Positions 1 through 11,867 of a DNA stretch of 64,000 bases are shown here, one piece after another. How positions within the stretch are numbered: the stretch's first letter is position 1; each line of letters begins with the position of its first letter. A program made the position numbers and the translations under genes. Source of the stretch: Diphasiastrum complanatum (Eukaryota > Streptophyta > Lycopodiopsida > Lycopodiales > Lycopodiaceae); NCBI GenBank assembly GCA_029204225.1, contig CM055095.1, forward strand, positions 51,222,841-51,286,840, given 5' to 3'. The notes beneath the pieces were generated by a model, which saw nothing but the letters and a program-made list of their open reading frames with translations, did no database searches and was not told where the DNA came from.

Positions 1-5
1 AAGCT

Positions 6-1520
6 ATGGACAGAGAGTATTCCTCTCTGATCAAGAACCAGACATGGTCATTAGTTGAAGCTCCTATTGGCTGCAATATCATTGATTGCAAATGGATCTT
101 TAAAATCAAATACAATGCCAACGGAGCAATTGACCGAAGGAAGGCAAGACTGGTAGCACGAGGATTCACCCAGATCCCAAATGTCGACTACAGTGAGACT
201 TTTAGTCCAGTCGTCAAACATTCGTCGATCCGAATGCTCCTTTCTTATGCTGCAACTGTTGACCTCGAAGTGCATCAACTCGATGTACAAACAGCCTATC
301 TGAATGGAGTGATACAAGAATATATCTACATGATCCAGCCCAAAGGATACGTTCTGGAAGGTATGAAAAATTATGTCTGTAAACTCCACAAAGCACTGTA
401 CGGCTTGAAACAGTCTGCCAGAGCTTGGTCTCAAAGGATCAACACATTTTTTTTATCAAACAAGGATTCAAACCAAGCACTACTGATTGCAATGTCTATT
501 CCAAGTCAGTACAACAATCCTTCATTATCATCATCTTGTACGTGGATGATAAGCTGCTCTTCAGCAACAATACCAATATGGTCAAGGATTCGAAGCAGAT
601 GTTGTTTTCAGAGTTCGACATGACTAATCTGGGCGAAGCTCACTTCTGTCAGGGAATTCAAATCCACAGAGATAGAGCAAATCGACTGATTTACATCACT
701 CAACAAAGGTATCTTCACAATGTTCTTAACAGATACAATTTGATGAATTGTAAATTAGCTCACTCACCAATGGTTCCATGCCTGCATTCGTCAAAGGACC
801 AATGTCTCCAAACCAAGCAAGAAGTGGAACAAATGAGAGAATACCCTTATCGATCGATACTAGGATCTATACGCAATGGTCTGTACAAGACCTGATATCT
901 CTTTTGTTGTAAGCTCACTCAGCCAATACATGGCTAATCCTGGCATTACCCATTGGAAGGCTCTCATACGAGTCATGAGATATATTCGAGCTACCATGGA
1001 CCAGTGCATCTGCTATGGAGATGCCAACAACGACAGTCTTCATCAGCTTGATGCAAGTTGGGGAGGAGATGTAGACAATCGTAAATCCACATATGGATTT
1101 ACATTCTTCTTCAACGACGGTCCTATCTCATAGAACAGTCGTAAGCAAACTTCTGTCGCACTTTATTCTACAGAAGCAGAATACATTGTTGCTTCTCAAT
1201 CTATCAAGGAAGCGTTTCGGTTGAGAAATTTACTGTTAGATGTTAATCTGAATCAATATAGACTTAGGATTTTATTTTGTGATAATCAGAGTGCTATTGC
1301 CTTATCGGCCAATCCTAGATTTCACTCTAGGAGTAAGCACATTGAAATCAGATATCACTACATCAGGGGCAAGGTTCTCAACAAGGAAGTACGCTTAACA
1401 CACTGTAGAACGCAGGACATGGTTGCAGACATATTCACGAAAGCACTCAGTGTTAATGCACACAACAGCTTTTGTGCATTGCTTAGTCTGAAGATCAAGG
1501 CACTCACGGATCCAAATTAA
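6..1520 (+). pseudogene. copia pol: reverse transcriptase and RNase H, frameshifted
   Basis: Seen directly: the RT fingers/palm with the ARLVARGFTQ block, LDVQTAYLNG, KALYGLKQSARAW and the catalytic YVDD box near 538-549. RNase H follows, with the STEAEY, CDNQSAI and DIFTKAL motifs. Copia pol would copy element RNA into DNA in virus-like particles. The frame is broken at least three times: a frame change near the run of eight T at about 446-453, a missing base near 871 (in the conserved VCTRPDI block), and an in-frame TAG at 1131 where the family usually has Trp. The catalytic Asp residues are still readable, so decay is moderate. It is not expected to be functional. Confidence 0.9.
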
Positions 1521-1527
1521 GAGGGGG

Positions 1528-2523
1528 TGTTGGATTTATTTCCTCTAGTCACCTAAATCCCATTTTTGATCTGCCTCCATTCATGCTGCATATTTACTTA
1601 CGTTGTCGTGCAGTCTGCATATTCACATGCAAATTCTCACAGGCGATGAAAAGACGAAAAGTAAAGGTTGACGTCACACCCTCTTCACGCTCATGCAGCT
1701 GCGCTAACAAACTAGACGACGACTGCAACCACCCACGATCTCCTACAGATAGCACATCCACCATGTACTTTCTTCATCTGCACACTTGAAACATTATGTA
1801 TATATTGAATACCATTTGCGTATTCATTAACAAGTGAAGAAGTTAGTGAGCGAGAGAGAACGAAGAAGAGAAGCTTATCAGAGATAGACAAAAGTAGATG
1901 CTCTGTGCATTGATTCTTTAATTTGTCAGCAATCAAGTTTCATTCCTTTTACAGTTTGAATAAGCTTCGTAGGGCACACGGTTTTGTCCGCTATTGTCTT
2001 GTGCTCTAACGTATTATTGACATGTATACTTGATATACTTAATCTGATATAGTTCTTTGTTCTGCGTTCAGACTTGTGTTAATATTGCTATGTTTATTAT
2101 TCATTATGTCTGATCTTTCTAGTTACTCTTTCTGGTAATCTGTTTTTAGCATGACTAATATTTAGTCTTGTCTTTCGCGAATAATTCACGACTGATTATC
2201 AATCGAGCACTGCCTAGCTCTTCGCGAATCATTCACGACAATAATTTGTCTTGCTATTTGCGACAAATTATTCTTCTGGCGCTTCGTTTATTAATGTTTG
2301 GCTACGTAATCAAGAACGACCATGATTTCCATCACTAAAGTTTTGTTCGTTCTGATAGGCGTAGTCATGCTTACAGAGAGAGTCGCATAGCTCGTTCCAC
2401 TGTGCACGAACAATTTCTGTTCGAGTTCGTTTCTTGTTCGAGTTTGTTTCTCGTTCGTGTTTCAATTCTCGTTTGTGTTCGTCTTACCCCTCTGAGCTAA
2501 TTTTTTGTTTCTAAAATACAACA
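1528..2523 (+). repeat. candidate 3' LTR of the copia element
   Basis: It begins TGTTGG directly after the purine tract that follows pol, and a candidate end with CAACA lies at 2519-2523, matching the TGTTG start as a 5-bp inverted terminal repeat. Length would be 996 bp. The body holds imperfect direct repeats around TTCGCGAATxATTCACGA (about 2176-2240) and a GTTCG-rich stretch near 2405-2480. The partner LTR is outside the window, so the right end is inferred. Confidence 0.6.
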
Positions 2524-2848
2524 CCTTCCTCAACTCTCATTCAACTCTCCCTCTCACCAACAAAACCTTCGTCGAGTCAACCTTCGCCTAAGGAACCTTC
2601 ACCAGTTCTAATTTTAGGTTCTGATTTTCCAAATCAAGTCTCTATCAAATTTTGGATCAAATCTTATTCAGTCTGATTTTGATTCTGAGAATTTTTTCAT
2701 TTTGAGAAGTATCAATCAGTTGATCTTTTTCACAGTATAGAAATCTAATTCCCGTCAAGTAATAGGGATCTAGCAGATCTGATCTGAGATAGTTCCTGAT
2801 TGAAAATCTAGATCTAATCTCATTGTCTACTTGATCTAATCTATTAAA
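2524..2848 (+). other. untranslated leader of gypsy A
   Basis: The stretch between the copia LTR and the gag ATG carries repeated ACCTTCG motifs (about 2561-2605), then a section that is also found in reverse orientation at 12181-12480 upstream of a second gag start. The same ACCTTCG motif recurs downstream of integrase (9160-9360), suggesting LTR- or leader-derived sequence at both ends. No PBS was recognised. Confidence 0.55.
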
Positions 2849-4230
2849 ATGGCAGCCCTTGGAGGTGCTCCTCAAGAAGTCAATCCAATCATTGTTAGGA
2901 GAGCAGCCCATTTGGATCTACCAAAATACAATGGATTAACAGATCCAGTTAGATTTCTTCAAATCTATTCTGAATCTTGTGAAGTCTATAGCGAAGTTTT
3001 TCCCCAGGACAAACTTAAGCTATTTCCAATGACCTTAACATGCGCAGCACAAGATTGGTACTACAATCAAGATGGAACTGAGCTTACGAATTGGGAGACC
3101 GTCAAACAAGCCCTTATCACACGGTTCATACCTCAAAAGTTTATGGAAGAGTCTTTCTTACTTTTAAGTAAAATTAAAATGGGAAAGCGAGAACTGGTTC
3201 GAGATTACATTGAACGGGTAAAACGCCTCAGATCTGAGTGCAAACCTAAGTTGATTAACGAAAATGCCATGATTATGTGGTTTTTGTCAGGTCTACCTAA
3301 AAATCTATCAGACTTGAGCTGAAACGCCATAATGAGTTCGCAATTTTGTAAAATGCTATGGATGATGCAATTTGGGAGGAGGATGAAGATTCAAACGATG
3401 AGCCGAATATCAGTATGTTACCTTATACAGCAGGGCAGACCACTACGACATCCACCACTATTTCATCAACGAATGTAATGCTACTACAAAGATGATGCTC
3501 AATGAGTTCGAGAAACTTGGAAAGAACCAGCGGAAATAGATGGAAAAGTTGTAGTCGCAATTTGATGAGAAGATCAAAGCATTGGAAGATTTTTATGGAC
3601 AAGCGAACAAGGAACCTGAGAAGTTTGCAAAGACTTTTCCTACCAGGGAAAATGTTTGGTGTTCCATTTGTACAGAAAATCACACAGTGAATGAGTGTCC
3701 TCAATTGAAAAAATGAATGGAAATAAGTATATGCCATTTGTGTAATTCGCCTGATCATGAGATTGCTTTTTGCAGCTTCAATCCTCGAATAATTCAACAA
3801 CGGTATGCCCAAATGGGATATCGAGAACCACATTATGGAGGAAATCCGATAGCTAGACCTCGTCAATCTGCTCTTGGATACCCGGAACGATTAGCCTTAC
3901 CTGCCCCACCAAAGCACCCCGCTCCTCCTACCAATTTGATGGAATCAGAACCTTACAAAGGTACCGAGCAATGGAATTATAGTAATGATTATGAAGGTGG
4001 ATCTTCATAACAGTATGCTATTTATGTTGTCGTGCAACAACAAGCATCTAGAAACTGGACCAGAGCACCACTTGGATGCTTTGCATGTAGAGAAAATCAC
4101 AGAGTTGCAGAATGTCCAAATAAAGACAAATTTGTACCATTCCATCGTGACTGTGATTATGGGCATTGCTACAAGGAATGTCCAGCAAGACTAAAGCCAC
4201 CACCAACTACAACTCCTATAAATTTGATAA
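2849..4230 (+). pseudogene. gypsy A gag with several CCHC zinc-knuckle-like motifs
   Basis: Gag starts at ATG 2849 and reads through a retrotransposon gag domain (AAQDWYYNQDGTELTNWE, then LITRFIPQ) until a stop at 3320-3322, continuing in other frames. At least three Cys-His clusters follow: C-x2-C-x3-H-x4-C near 3658-3705, C-x2-C-x4-H-x4-C (CHLCNSPDHEIAFC) near 3731-3772, and C-x2-C-x3-H-x4-C (CFACRENHRVAEC) near 4077-4115. More than one knuckle is unusual for a simple plant gag. Gag packages element RNA. The frame is broken several times. An inverted homologous gag start lies at 11910-12182. Confidence 0.8.
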
Positions 4231-5341
4231 CAATCAAGCAAAGACCAGTAGCTCAAAATGAACCAAGTGTACCCTTGATGGTGGTTACCAGAGCACAGAA
4301 GCAGAAAGAACCTGTAGCAGAACTAGTACCTGCTGATTCTATACCATTAACTGATATACCAACAACATCTGGAGTATATCCGAATCTTCATGCAGAAAAA
4401 AGAAGATATCAGAATATGAGGCAGTGGATTAAACATTTGCAAGAAGAAGAGGAGCTTGAAGCTGCTAGAGCAACAACCGAAGTTCATTCTTCACCAGTGC
4501 AACCACCGAATAATTCACATACAGATATGAATGTTCAGTTGCATCATCATGAAGAACCCTTCAAGATGACTGAACCGGAAGCACCGCAAACGGAACTACT
4601 CATGAATATTTCGTTTAGTAAGATCAATATTTCGTTGGGAGAGTTCATAAAGTTGGTGCCAAAAGCAAAAGACGTATTAGCGCAAAAGTTAACTCAAGCT
4701 GAACTAGAAGTCCATCAAGAGCCACTTTTTTGTGCCGGATTTGAAGAATCTAATGAAGTACTCCATGTCAGAGCAGCTTGGGAAAGTGAACAAAAAAATA
4801 TCACCATGCCGATACAACATAGACAATTTCCTAACGAAACAGCCGTAATAGATGGCGGTTCAGGAGTTAACCTAATTTCTACAAAGCTATGTGCAAAGTG
4901 GGGCCTTACAAAGATAAATTCTACGACTTTTGCCATTAAGCTAACAGATCTCGTCCAAGAGGAATGGTTGATGACATACTTGTCAGAATTGTCGGAGTAC
5001 AGTTCTTCATTACTTTTGTAGTAATGTACTTACTAGAAGCACCAAATGTCTACCGAGTCCTATTGGGACACCCATGGTTACGAGTTGCGCAAGTAATTCA
5101 TAATTGGGGTACCGGGAAAATCACTTTTGAAAATTGTGAACGTGCAGTAACTTGGACTACCAAACCAGTGGCTCAAAAAGAGGATGATAATTCATCAACG
5201 GATCATACTTGTGACCAACCAAAAAAAAATTGGGGACTTCATTACGACTTCAAACCGATACTGTCAATTGGAATCAAGCCCTTGCAACGATTGACTATAC
5301 AGCAGGTTATATGTGTCAATAAGATAATCAATCAGATTTGA
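4032..5341 (+). pseudogene. gypsy A protease region
   Basis: The frame runs from the last zinc knuckle through a charged linker rich in Glu to an aspartic protease core, AVIDGGSGVNLIS, near 4842-4880. The usual D-S/T-G active site reads D-G-G here; variants of this kind occur in some gypsy lineages, so it need not be a mutation. The frame shifts at about 5000 and continues at 4964-5341 with a GHPWLR block, the conserved C-terminal protease motif. Retroviral-type proteases cleave Gag-Pol. The frame change breaks the polyprotein. Confidence 0.75.
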
Positions 5342-5751
5342 ACGAGATTTTATTATTGGATCGAACTTTGGATACACCGATCACTTTTCCATTGAATGTG
5401 CTGAATGTAGCTTGGATATCAATGGAGCCTATACCAGATCCAATTGAAGATGAACTCATTTATGTGAGTCATGCCTTGACTTATGATGACAATGTAGAAC
5501 TTACTGATGAGCATATTCTAAATCATATGGATCCAACCAGATGTGGAGTGCGTAATATTCTTGATGAACCAACAATAAAACCGCCAAGAGTAGTTATATT
5601 GAAGGAAGACAAGATCACATGTTCAATGACGAAGAAACAAGCCAAGCAACATTATAATACGGTCCTGAAATGGAAAAATCCTCCTCAAAAGATTGATTCA
5701 AAGAATGTGCCACCCTTATTGGATAAAGGCAAAGGGAAAGTCAATAATTAG
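5338..5751 (+). pseudogene. gypsy A linker between protease and reverse transcriptase
   Basis: A 137-residue open stretch rich in Asp, Glu and Lys sits between the protease and RT cores in the correct order, ending in a Lys-rich tail before TAG at 5749. No catalytic motif is visible. I treat it as part of the former polyprotein because of its position and orientation, not as a separate gene. Confidence 0.55.
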
Positions 5752-5896
5752 CAAGGTCTAGGAAGTCTTCATCTTCGAAGAAGAGTTTATCTTCTCGGAA
5801 GTCATCCCTCCACGATCAATTCCTGCTAAGAAAGCTAAGCAAAGATCCAAGACAAATCATTTTGACAAAGAACAAGCAAATGAAGTTCAGCATGAA

Positions 5897-7463
5897 ATGC
5901 CCGAGCATTTTAAATGCTATACACTGGATGATGTGGTTATCATGTTACCCAAAGCACATTGTGAACCCAAAGAACAAGTGTTCGAATTGAAAGATGTTTA
6001 CGATGGCCCAGCTAGTACACAGCCTATGAATCTTGCTGAACTAGGAGAACCAAAAAAGATTGTACAAGTTGGATCACAACTTAATCTTGAACAGTTTCAA
6101 GCGCTACGAACGTTACTTATTAACTATCAACATTGCTTTGCATGGACTTATAAATATCTCAAGGGTATTCCGACGTCAGTTATTGAACATACTATACCTT
6201 TAATATCTGATGCAGTTCCAAAGGTTACAAAGTTCTATCGCTGTAATCCTAATGTTGTGGATCTGATAAAGAAAGAGCTTCAGAGATTGCTTGATGCCGA
6301 TTTCATTTATGAGATTGAACATACCGAATGGGTTTCACCACTTGTCATTGTTCCTAAAAAGAATGAGAAATTGAGAATTTGTGTGAATCTCAAGGCCTTG
6401 AACAAAGTGACGCAAAAGGATCACTTTATGTTACCTTTTACTAAAAGCATTTTGGACCGCCTTGCTAGAGCGGAAGCTTATAGTTTTTAAGATGGATTTA
6501 GTGGATACAACCAGGTCAAAATTGCACATGCAGATCGCCACAAAACAGCTTTTACAACAGAATGGGGCACCTATGCTTACAAAGTAATGCCATTTGGACT
6601 CTGTAATGCACCAAGTTCGTTCCAAAGAATAATGGCTTTTAAAGATTATCTACAGAGATTCCTTGAAATTTACTTGGATGACCTTGGAGTCCATAGCATA
6701 AATACAGACCACCTGGATCGATTGGAGAAAGTATTTGAACATTGTTGCAAGTATCAAATTTTCTTAAATCCAGAAAAGTGCCAGATATGGATTTCCCATG
6801 GAGTTGTTCTTGGACACGTGATATCAAGATATGACATTGCTACAAATTATTCTAAATTCAAGGTTATTGTGGAATTGCCACCGCCAACAACAATTTGTGG
6901 AGTTTATGTATTTATGGGTCATGGAAACTATTATCAAATTTTTATTATCTTTTTTGCGGACTTTGCAACACCTATATACAAACTTACTATTGTTCCTATT
7001 TGAACAGTAGAGGCGTTAGAAGCCTTTGAAAAAATAAAAAAAACATTATCCTCAGCATCGATACTGCGTTCTTCAGATTGGATGATTGAATTTCATGTTC
7101 ACACTGATGCCTTGAAATATGCAATTGGATCAGTTTTGACGCAACCAGGTGAATATAAGAAGGACTATCTAATACGATTTGCAAGCAGACAACTTACAAA
7201 TCTAGAAAAGAACTATTCAACAACAGAACGTGAAGCGTTAGCCATGATTTTTTCTGTTCGAAAATTTCGTCACTACCTCATGGAAACGCACTTTGCATTA
7301 TATACGGATCACCAATCGTTACTTTACTTGGTAAACAAGACGTGCAATATTGGGCGTATTGCAAGATGGTTACTGTTATTGACTGAATTTGACTTTTGAA
7401 TTGTGGTTTGTAAGGGAAAGCAACATTATCTTGCCGACCACATTTTGCAAATTGAATCCACAC
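5897..7463 (+). pseudogene. gypsy A reverse transcriptase and RNase H
   Basis: RT is clear: EWVSPLVIVPKKN, LRICVNLKALNKVTQKD, then DGFSGYNQVKIA and MPFGLCNAPSSFQR, with the catalytic YLDD at about 6670-6681. A TAA at 6488-6490 replaces the usual Leu just before DGFSGYNQ. Another stop lies near 7001. RNase H follows at 7082-7400 with FHVHTDALKYAIGSVL, STTEREALAMIF and YTDHQSLLYL. The family enzyme copies RNA to DNA and removes the template RNA. The stops make it inactive as one protein. Confidence 0.85.
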
Positions 7464-7628
7464 TAGTTAATACATGAGTGGATGATGAATTACCAAATGC
7501 TGCATTATTCTATGTAGAGGCAGTACTTGAGTGAGCAGTAGATATTGTTGAGTACCTGATGCTAGGACAACCGAATGACTCTTTGACAAAAGTATAGAAG
7601 ATACAATTGACAGGCTCAACCTTATCAA

Positions 7629-8766
7629 TTGATTGCAGGACAATCGTATCATCGTGGATCAGACAATATTCTATGTATATGTGTTTTACTGCATGAAATA
7701 TCAGATTTAATCACATTTTTACATGATGGCATAGGCGGAGGACACTTTTCTACAGATATTACTGTTTGCAAACTTTTGCAATCAGGTTGTTGGTGGCCTA
7801 CGCTTCGTAAGGACACATAAAATTATATTCAGACATGTGATGTTTGCCAGCGAGCACGACGGCCTACTAGACAAAACTATGAACCCTTACATCCGGTTTT
7901 ATTGCAAGCGCTATTTGAAAAATGGGAACTGAATTATGTTGGTCCTATTCATCCTGCCGCATGAGGATCTCATGCCCGATACATTATCGTAGCAACTGAT
8001 TATATGATCAAGTGGGTTGAAGCCAAAGCTGTCAAAGTTGCTGATGCGAAATCTACGGCCAAGGTTCTTTATGAAAATATTATTATCAGATTTGGATGTT
8101 CGATCGAGATTGTCAGTGACCGGGGTACACACTTTGTTAATCAAATACTGAAAGATTTTTTTGTTATACACAAATTTAGTACTCCATATTATCCCAGAGG
8201 GAATGGCCAAGCTGAATCTTCCAATAAGATTCTCTGCACTATTATGACGAAAATAGTTGAAGCGAGTTGGTCTGATTGGAAACATAAACTGCATGCAGCA
8301 TTACGAGCATTTAGAACCGCTTACAAGAGTAGTACAAATCAAATACCCTTTCAACTTGTTTATGTCGATTGAATTTTTAATACCATCTTTATGCATGGCA
8401 GCAACAGAGCGGTTAAATGATGACAAGTCTTTACAACTACGTCATGAAGCTTTGCACAAATTATGTGAAACAAGATTGATGACAGTTCATGCATTAGCAG
8501 CAGAGAAAGCTTGTCGTAAGGCATGGCACGATTGTCAATTACACAAAAGGGATACGAAAGAAAGAGATCTAACACTGATGTACAAAACCAAGATGATCAA
8601 GGAAAAATTGAAGTTTATCGGTGAAGGCCCGTATAAAGTAAGGGAAATCCTGAATTATGGAACAATGATTCTTAAACACTTGGATGGAAAACGCTTTGAT
8701 ACTCCCGTGAATGGCAGCCGATTACGTAAGTTTTGGCAGCCTGCTCCGCCAGTTCAGCCAGCATGA
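7629..8766 (+). pseudogene. gypsy A integrase
   Basis: The zinc-binding N-terminus (GGGHFS, then CDVCQRARRPT near 7838-7868) is followed by a DD35E core. The first catalytic Asp is changed to Asn (WELNYVGP, near 7932); the second Asp (VSDRGTHF, near 8114) and the Glu (GNGQAESS, near 8210) remain. Stops occur near 7818, 7963 and 8370. The C-terminal part at 8257-8766 ends KFWQPAPPVQPA with no chromodomain. Integrase inserts the element DNA into the host genome. Loss of a catalytic Asp plus stops means it is dead. Confidence 0.85.
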
Positions 8767-9603
8767 TCCAAATGATTTTTATTTGATTTGTTTTTCAATT
8801 TATTGTTTTCATTACTTGATTCTTAATTTCTTTTGGAAAAGACAGTGTGAAAAAATAAAAACGAGAGGAAATAAGATAAACGGAAAAAAATGAGAAAAGA
8901 CTGATGAGCAAAAGTCAGAAATATCATCAGATCAGAAAAATTGAAGAAAAGTATTTTTAAGAGTCAGATCTTTATGGCAAAATGACTTGGAAAATTATTT
9001 TTTGGTCATTTTTTGCACAAACTATGTTTAGAATTGTTCGTCAAGTTTTTAGAAGCAAGATCTGCCTCAGATATACCCTTACTAAGTTGGGCGAATGTTC
9101 TTTTCACCAGTTGGTACCTGTTTTGGAGTTAGGCGAATGATCAGCAATATGCCATTTTGGGAACCTTCGCCGAGCACCTTACTCTCCTCAAAAACCTTCG
9201 TTGACATGCCAGATTGATTTAAAATGCCAAAATTAGATCGGCTATAGGTTAAGATCCTAAAAATTTGCATTTATGACAGTACTTGGGCGAAGGTTCATCC
9301 TTCGCTAGACCTGAAAAACGTTCGTCGGATAGGTTCAGAGCTTCAGAAACCTTCGTTGAGATTTCTATAGCCTACTTTCACAATATTAAACAAGCCTGCA
9401 AATTTTGGTTCATAACTGAGCAGCCAAACTAGTAAATTGTCTTATGGACCCTCCAAACCAGCCTATAAAAGGGCAGAATTCCATTTCATTCCTCACTTGT
9501 GCTAGCGAAGCTCTTGCCAATTTTTCCAGCAACCAAAGCCTTCAGAACTTTCCATACTATTTTTTGATATACACACGCACTCATTACTCTGCTCTTTTCC
9601 ATC
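8767..9603 (+). other. non-coding stretch between integrase and the extra ORF
   Basis: No coding is visible. The middle (9060-9360) carries scattered CCTTCG motifs like those in the gypsy A leader, so part may be LTR-derived. A TATA-like box lies near 9461-9472. Confidence 0.5.
9461..9472 (+). promoter_or_regulatory. TATA-like box upstream of the extra ORF
   Basis: CCTATAAAAGGG is a good TATA consensus about 130 bp before the ATG at 9604, with a pyrimidine-rich stretch downstream. It could be an internal promoter for the extra ORF or an LTR promoter whose borders I could not define. Confidence 0.4.
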
Positions 9604-10306
9604 ATGTCTTCCACATATACGTCTCAGTCGCCTCGCTATACTATCCATCGTGATGTCCCATCTGCAACGAATATTATGATCCTTCCTAGCACAAGCATGG
9701 TCACTCAATGGATGACCCTTGCGGAGCCTCTACTTACTACAATGGGTATTCATGAGAGAGCCTTTTCGGGGAGAATCAACATGGATTTTATTACTCTTGC
9801 CTTCGATATTTGGAAGGAGGAGAAATCCAAATTTTACATTACCTTCTAGGGAGCCACACACAAGGTGCGTGTGACTGAGGCTGCCCTTGCTGCCATAGGG
9901 ATAGCATCTGGTACCCAAGCCTCACCAAACCATAAGCAAGCCAATTAGGCTATTAAGTCTTATATTGATACTACCGATGACCTACACTAGACTAATGATG
10001 GCTATCTTCAGAGGCCATTACTGATCCTGCCATTCAGGCTACTGCTCAGCTCCTCAACAATTTTCTGATGGTTGGCAACCTCAGGAAAGACTGTATTACT
10101 TTCCAAATTTTACATAGGATAGTTGAGTCCCAAGCCAAGATAGCCAAGGCTCCTCTGGAACCATATAATTGGTTCAAGACTGTCTTTGGAGAGCTCAAAC
10201 GAGCTATCAAGAGCAATACCAAGCAACAATTTGCTGCTGGCCAAATGTTGTCACTCCTAGCAGCCTCCCACCTTGATAATAAAATCCATGGTTTTAGTAT
10301 GGACGT
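9604..10306 (+). pseudogene. extra ORF downstream of gypsy A pol, N-terminal part
   Basis: From ATG 9604 the frame reads about 81 residues to TAG at 9847, then continues with further stops and frame changes to 10068-10346. The segment KFYITF, a stop, then KVRVTEAALAAIGIA loosely resembles domains found in plant retrotransposon-associated proteins in which an aromatic strand precedes a helix before a Leu/Ile-Gly turn; this is a weak impression, not an assignment. The second half looks helical. It lies on the same strand as pol, after integrase, where some plant gypsy elements carry an additional ORF. Its last residues (from about 10307) are encoded by an inserted LTR fragment. Confidence 0.5.
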
Positions 10307-10593
10307 TTATAAGGGAAGCTCCTTAGATCTTGCTTACAAATCCTAGACACAAAGGATAACACACTGTAGAAAAACCACCCAACCAAGTAGAGGCATCCAA
10401 TCAATCTCTAGAAGCCTCACCCCCAAGCCAAGGAACAATAAACATGAATGTAGAGTGAGAGCCTGACAATGAACCAAGAACCATGAATGGGAGTAGGACG
10501 ACCCTTGGGCCCATTATATAGAGCCAAAAGCATCCTGGGCACTCAGCCATGCATAGCCCTGTGTTCCCTATACATAGATTCACCTAGAATAGA
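10307..10593 (-). repeat. LARD-family LTR fragment, inverted
   Basis: Read on the - strand this matches the distal half of the 520-bp LTR at 47177-47696. Shared blocks include TTCTAGGTGAATCTATG, GGCTTGGGGGTGA, TTGGTTGGGTGGTT and the end TTGTAAGCAAGATCT followed by GGAGCTTCCCTTATA. The proximal LTR half is missing. It interrupts the extra ORF, so it arrived later than that ORF. Confidence 0.8.
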
Positions 10594-11867
10594 GCTATGT
10601 CGTCGTCGTCCATGCAGCGAGATCGTCATTCTTGACTCACCTTCCATGTCACGACGTCGTACTAGGTAGACATCTTCAACTGCGCTTCCACCCCTGTTGC
10701 AATCTGCACTGAACTACCTATTCTCCCCACCTATGATGCTTCCCTCGCCTCTGCTTCTCACAAGGTCAGTCTATGACAATTGGATCTACCATTCCAGTCA
10801 CAGCTACCTCGGCCGTCTCTTTTCCATAGATCCGAGTCATTTTCCCAAACACACAATCATTCATGGATATGTTCGATGATTTCAACCCACTGGGGATACT
10901 TTTGTATTGCCCCAAAGCCCTAGACCATTTGAACTCCAATCCCCTGAAAGAGAATTTGAACAGTTCCATGATACCGCTATTGGATTTGATGATTCCTTCC
11001 AGATCAACCATCAAGATCAAGTTGACGCCACACTAGACACCCTTAGGGTCGATCATGTTATTATATCTCCAAAGCAATTCGATGCCATAGTGCCAGAGGG
11101 TTTTGAAGCCGAAGATACATTTGAAGAAGAAGAACCGGCCACACACCATAGGCCAGTTAGCACAATCCCTACCGGAGCTATTCATGTTGCTCCTGTTGTT
11201 GTTGTGACTACTACCGTGGATTCTGGTGATGCAATGGGTCTTGTTTCTAACCTTGCGCGCATGATTTAGACCATGATTGATGAAAAGAAAGACATGTCCA
11301 GGTGCATAGCCGATCTTGGGACAGAGAATACCATGATTAGCCAGAAGGTTATTCAGATCAACCGCGAGCTGACGATTGTCAAACAACACGAGGCAAAGTT
11401 CGAAGCTGATTTGAAGAAGGCCAATGAGTCTACTCAACGACTAGAAGACTATGGCAACCCTTCAAAATGCACTCACCACGACATAGGACAAGGTTGACAA
11501 GGCAGTCCAAGATTCCAAACAGCAGGTCTTGTTGCTAGCCAGACAGTTGGACTTAGCAGCATTGGAATGCGAACGATTTCAAGGTGAATTGGACATGACC
11601 ACCTTTGAACGCGATTCCTACTTATAGACCCAAGTGCCTGATTGTCCAGTCACACCGGATGAGATCAGATACTTGTTTTGCAAAGTGGAAACCTACCATA
11701 CTGCACTGGCGAGGTTTCAGGAAAAATTCAATAAACTCAAAAGGACGGCAACCACCGAGTTAGGCAAGGCCAAGGCCATTATAAAGGATTATGAAAAATT
11801 CGTCGCTCAAGTATTGGAAGCCGGGCCTCAAATTCCAGTTCCATTGATGCCACAGTTCTCGCCTTAG
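10594..11867 (+). pseudogene. extra ORF, C-terminal part with coiled-coil-like helices
   Basis: After the LTR fragment, 10594-10906 holds no clear frame. From about 10907 an acidic segment (EAEDTFEEEEPATHH) leads, across a TAG at about 11268, into long charged heptad-like sequence at 11273-11497 (DLGTENTMISQKVIQINREL, then KQHEAKFEADLKKANE) and 11634-11867 (KFNKLKRTATTELGKAK). The pattern suggests a former coiled coil. At least three frame changes or stops are present. Function unknown. Confidence 0.5.

Larger units (their letters stand above)
1..2523 (+). mobile_element. Ty1/copia element, 3' half, cut by the window edge
   Basis: The window opens inside copia pol. What remains is reverse transcriptase, RNase H, a purine-rich tract (AAGAGGGGG) and a candidate 3' LTR. 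The 5' LTR, gag, protease and integrase lie outside the window. It abuts a gypsy leader at about 2524, so it probably inserted into the 5' end of gypsy A; this cannot be proved without the left side. Confidence 0.85.
2524..9603 (+). mobile_element. Ty3/gypsy element A, decayed, without chromodomain
   Basis: The order gag, zinc knuckles, protease, reverse transcriptase, RNase H, integrase on the + strand is that of Ty3/gypsy. The integrase tail ends without a recognisable chromodomain, which fits the non-chromovirus (Tat/Athila-like) side of plant gypsy; that lineage call is an inference. Many in-frame stops and frameshifts make it non-autonomous. The 5' LTR appears lost to the copia insertion on its left, and no clear 3' LTR was identified. 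Confidence 0.85.

Noticed and set aside
1528-2523. A regulatory RNA suggested by the TTCGCGAAT/ATTCACGA repeats
   Set aside because: They lie inside a copia LTR and are better seen as LTR promoter repeats.
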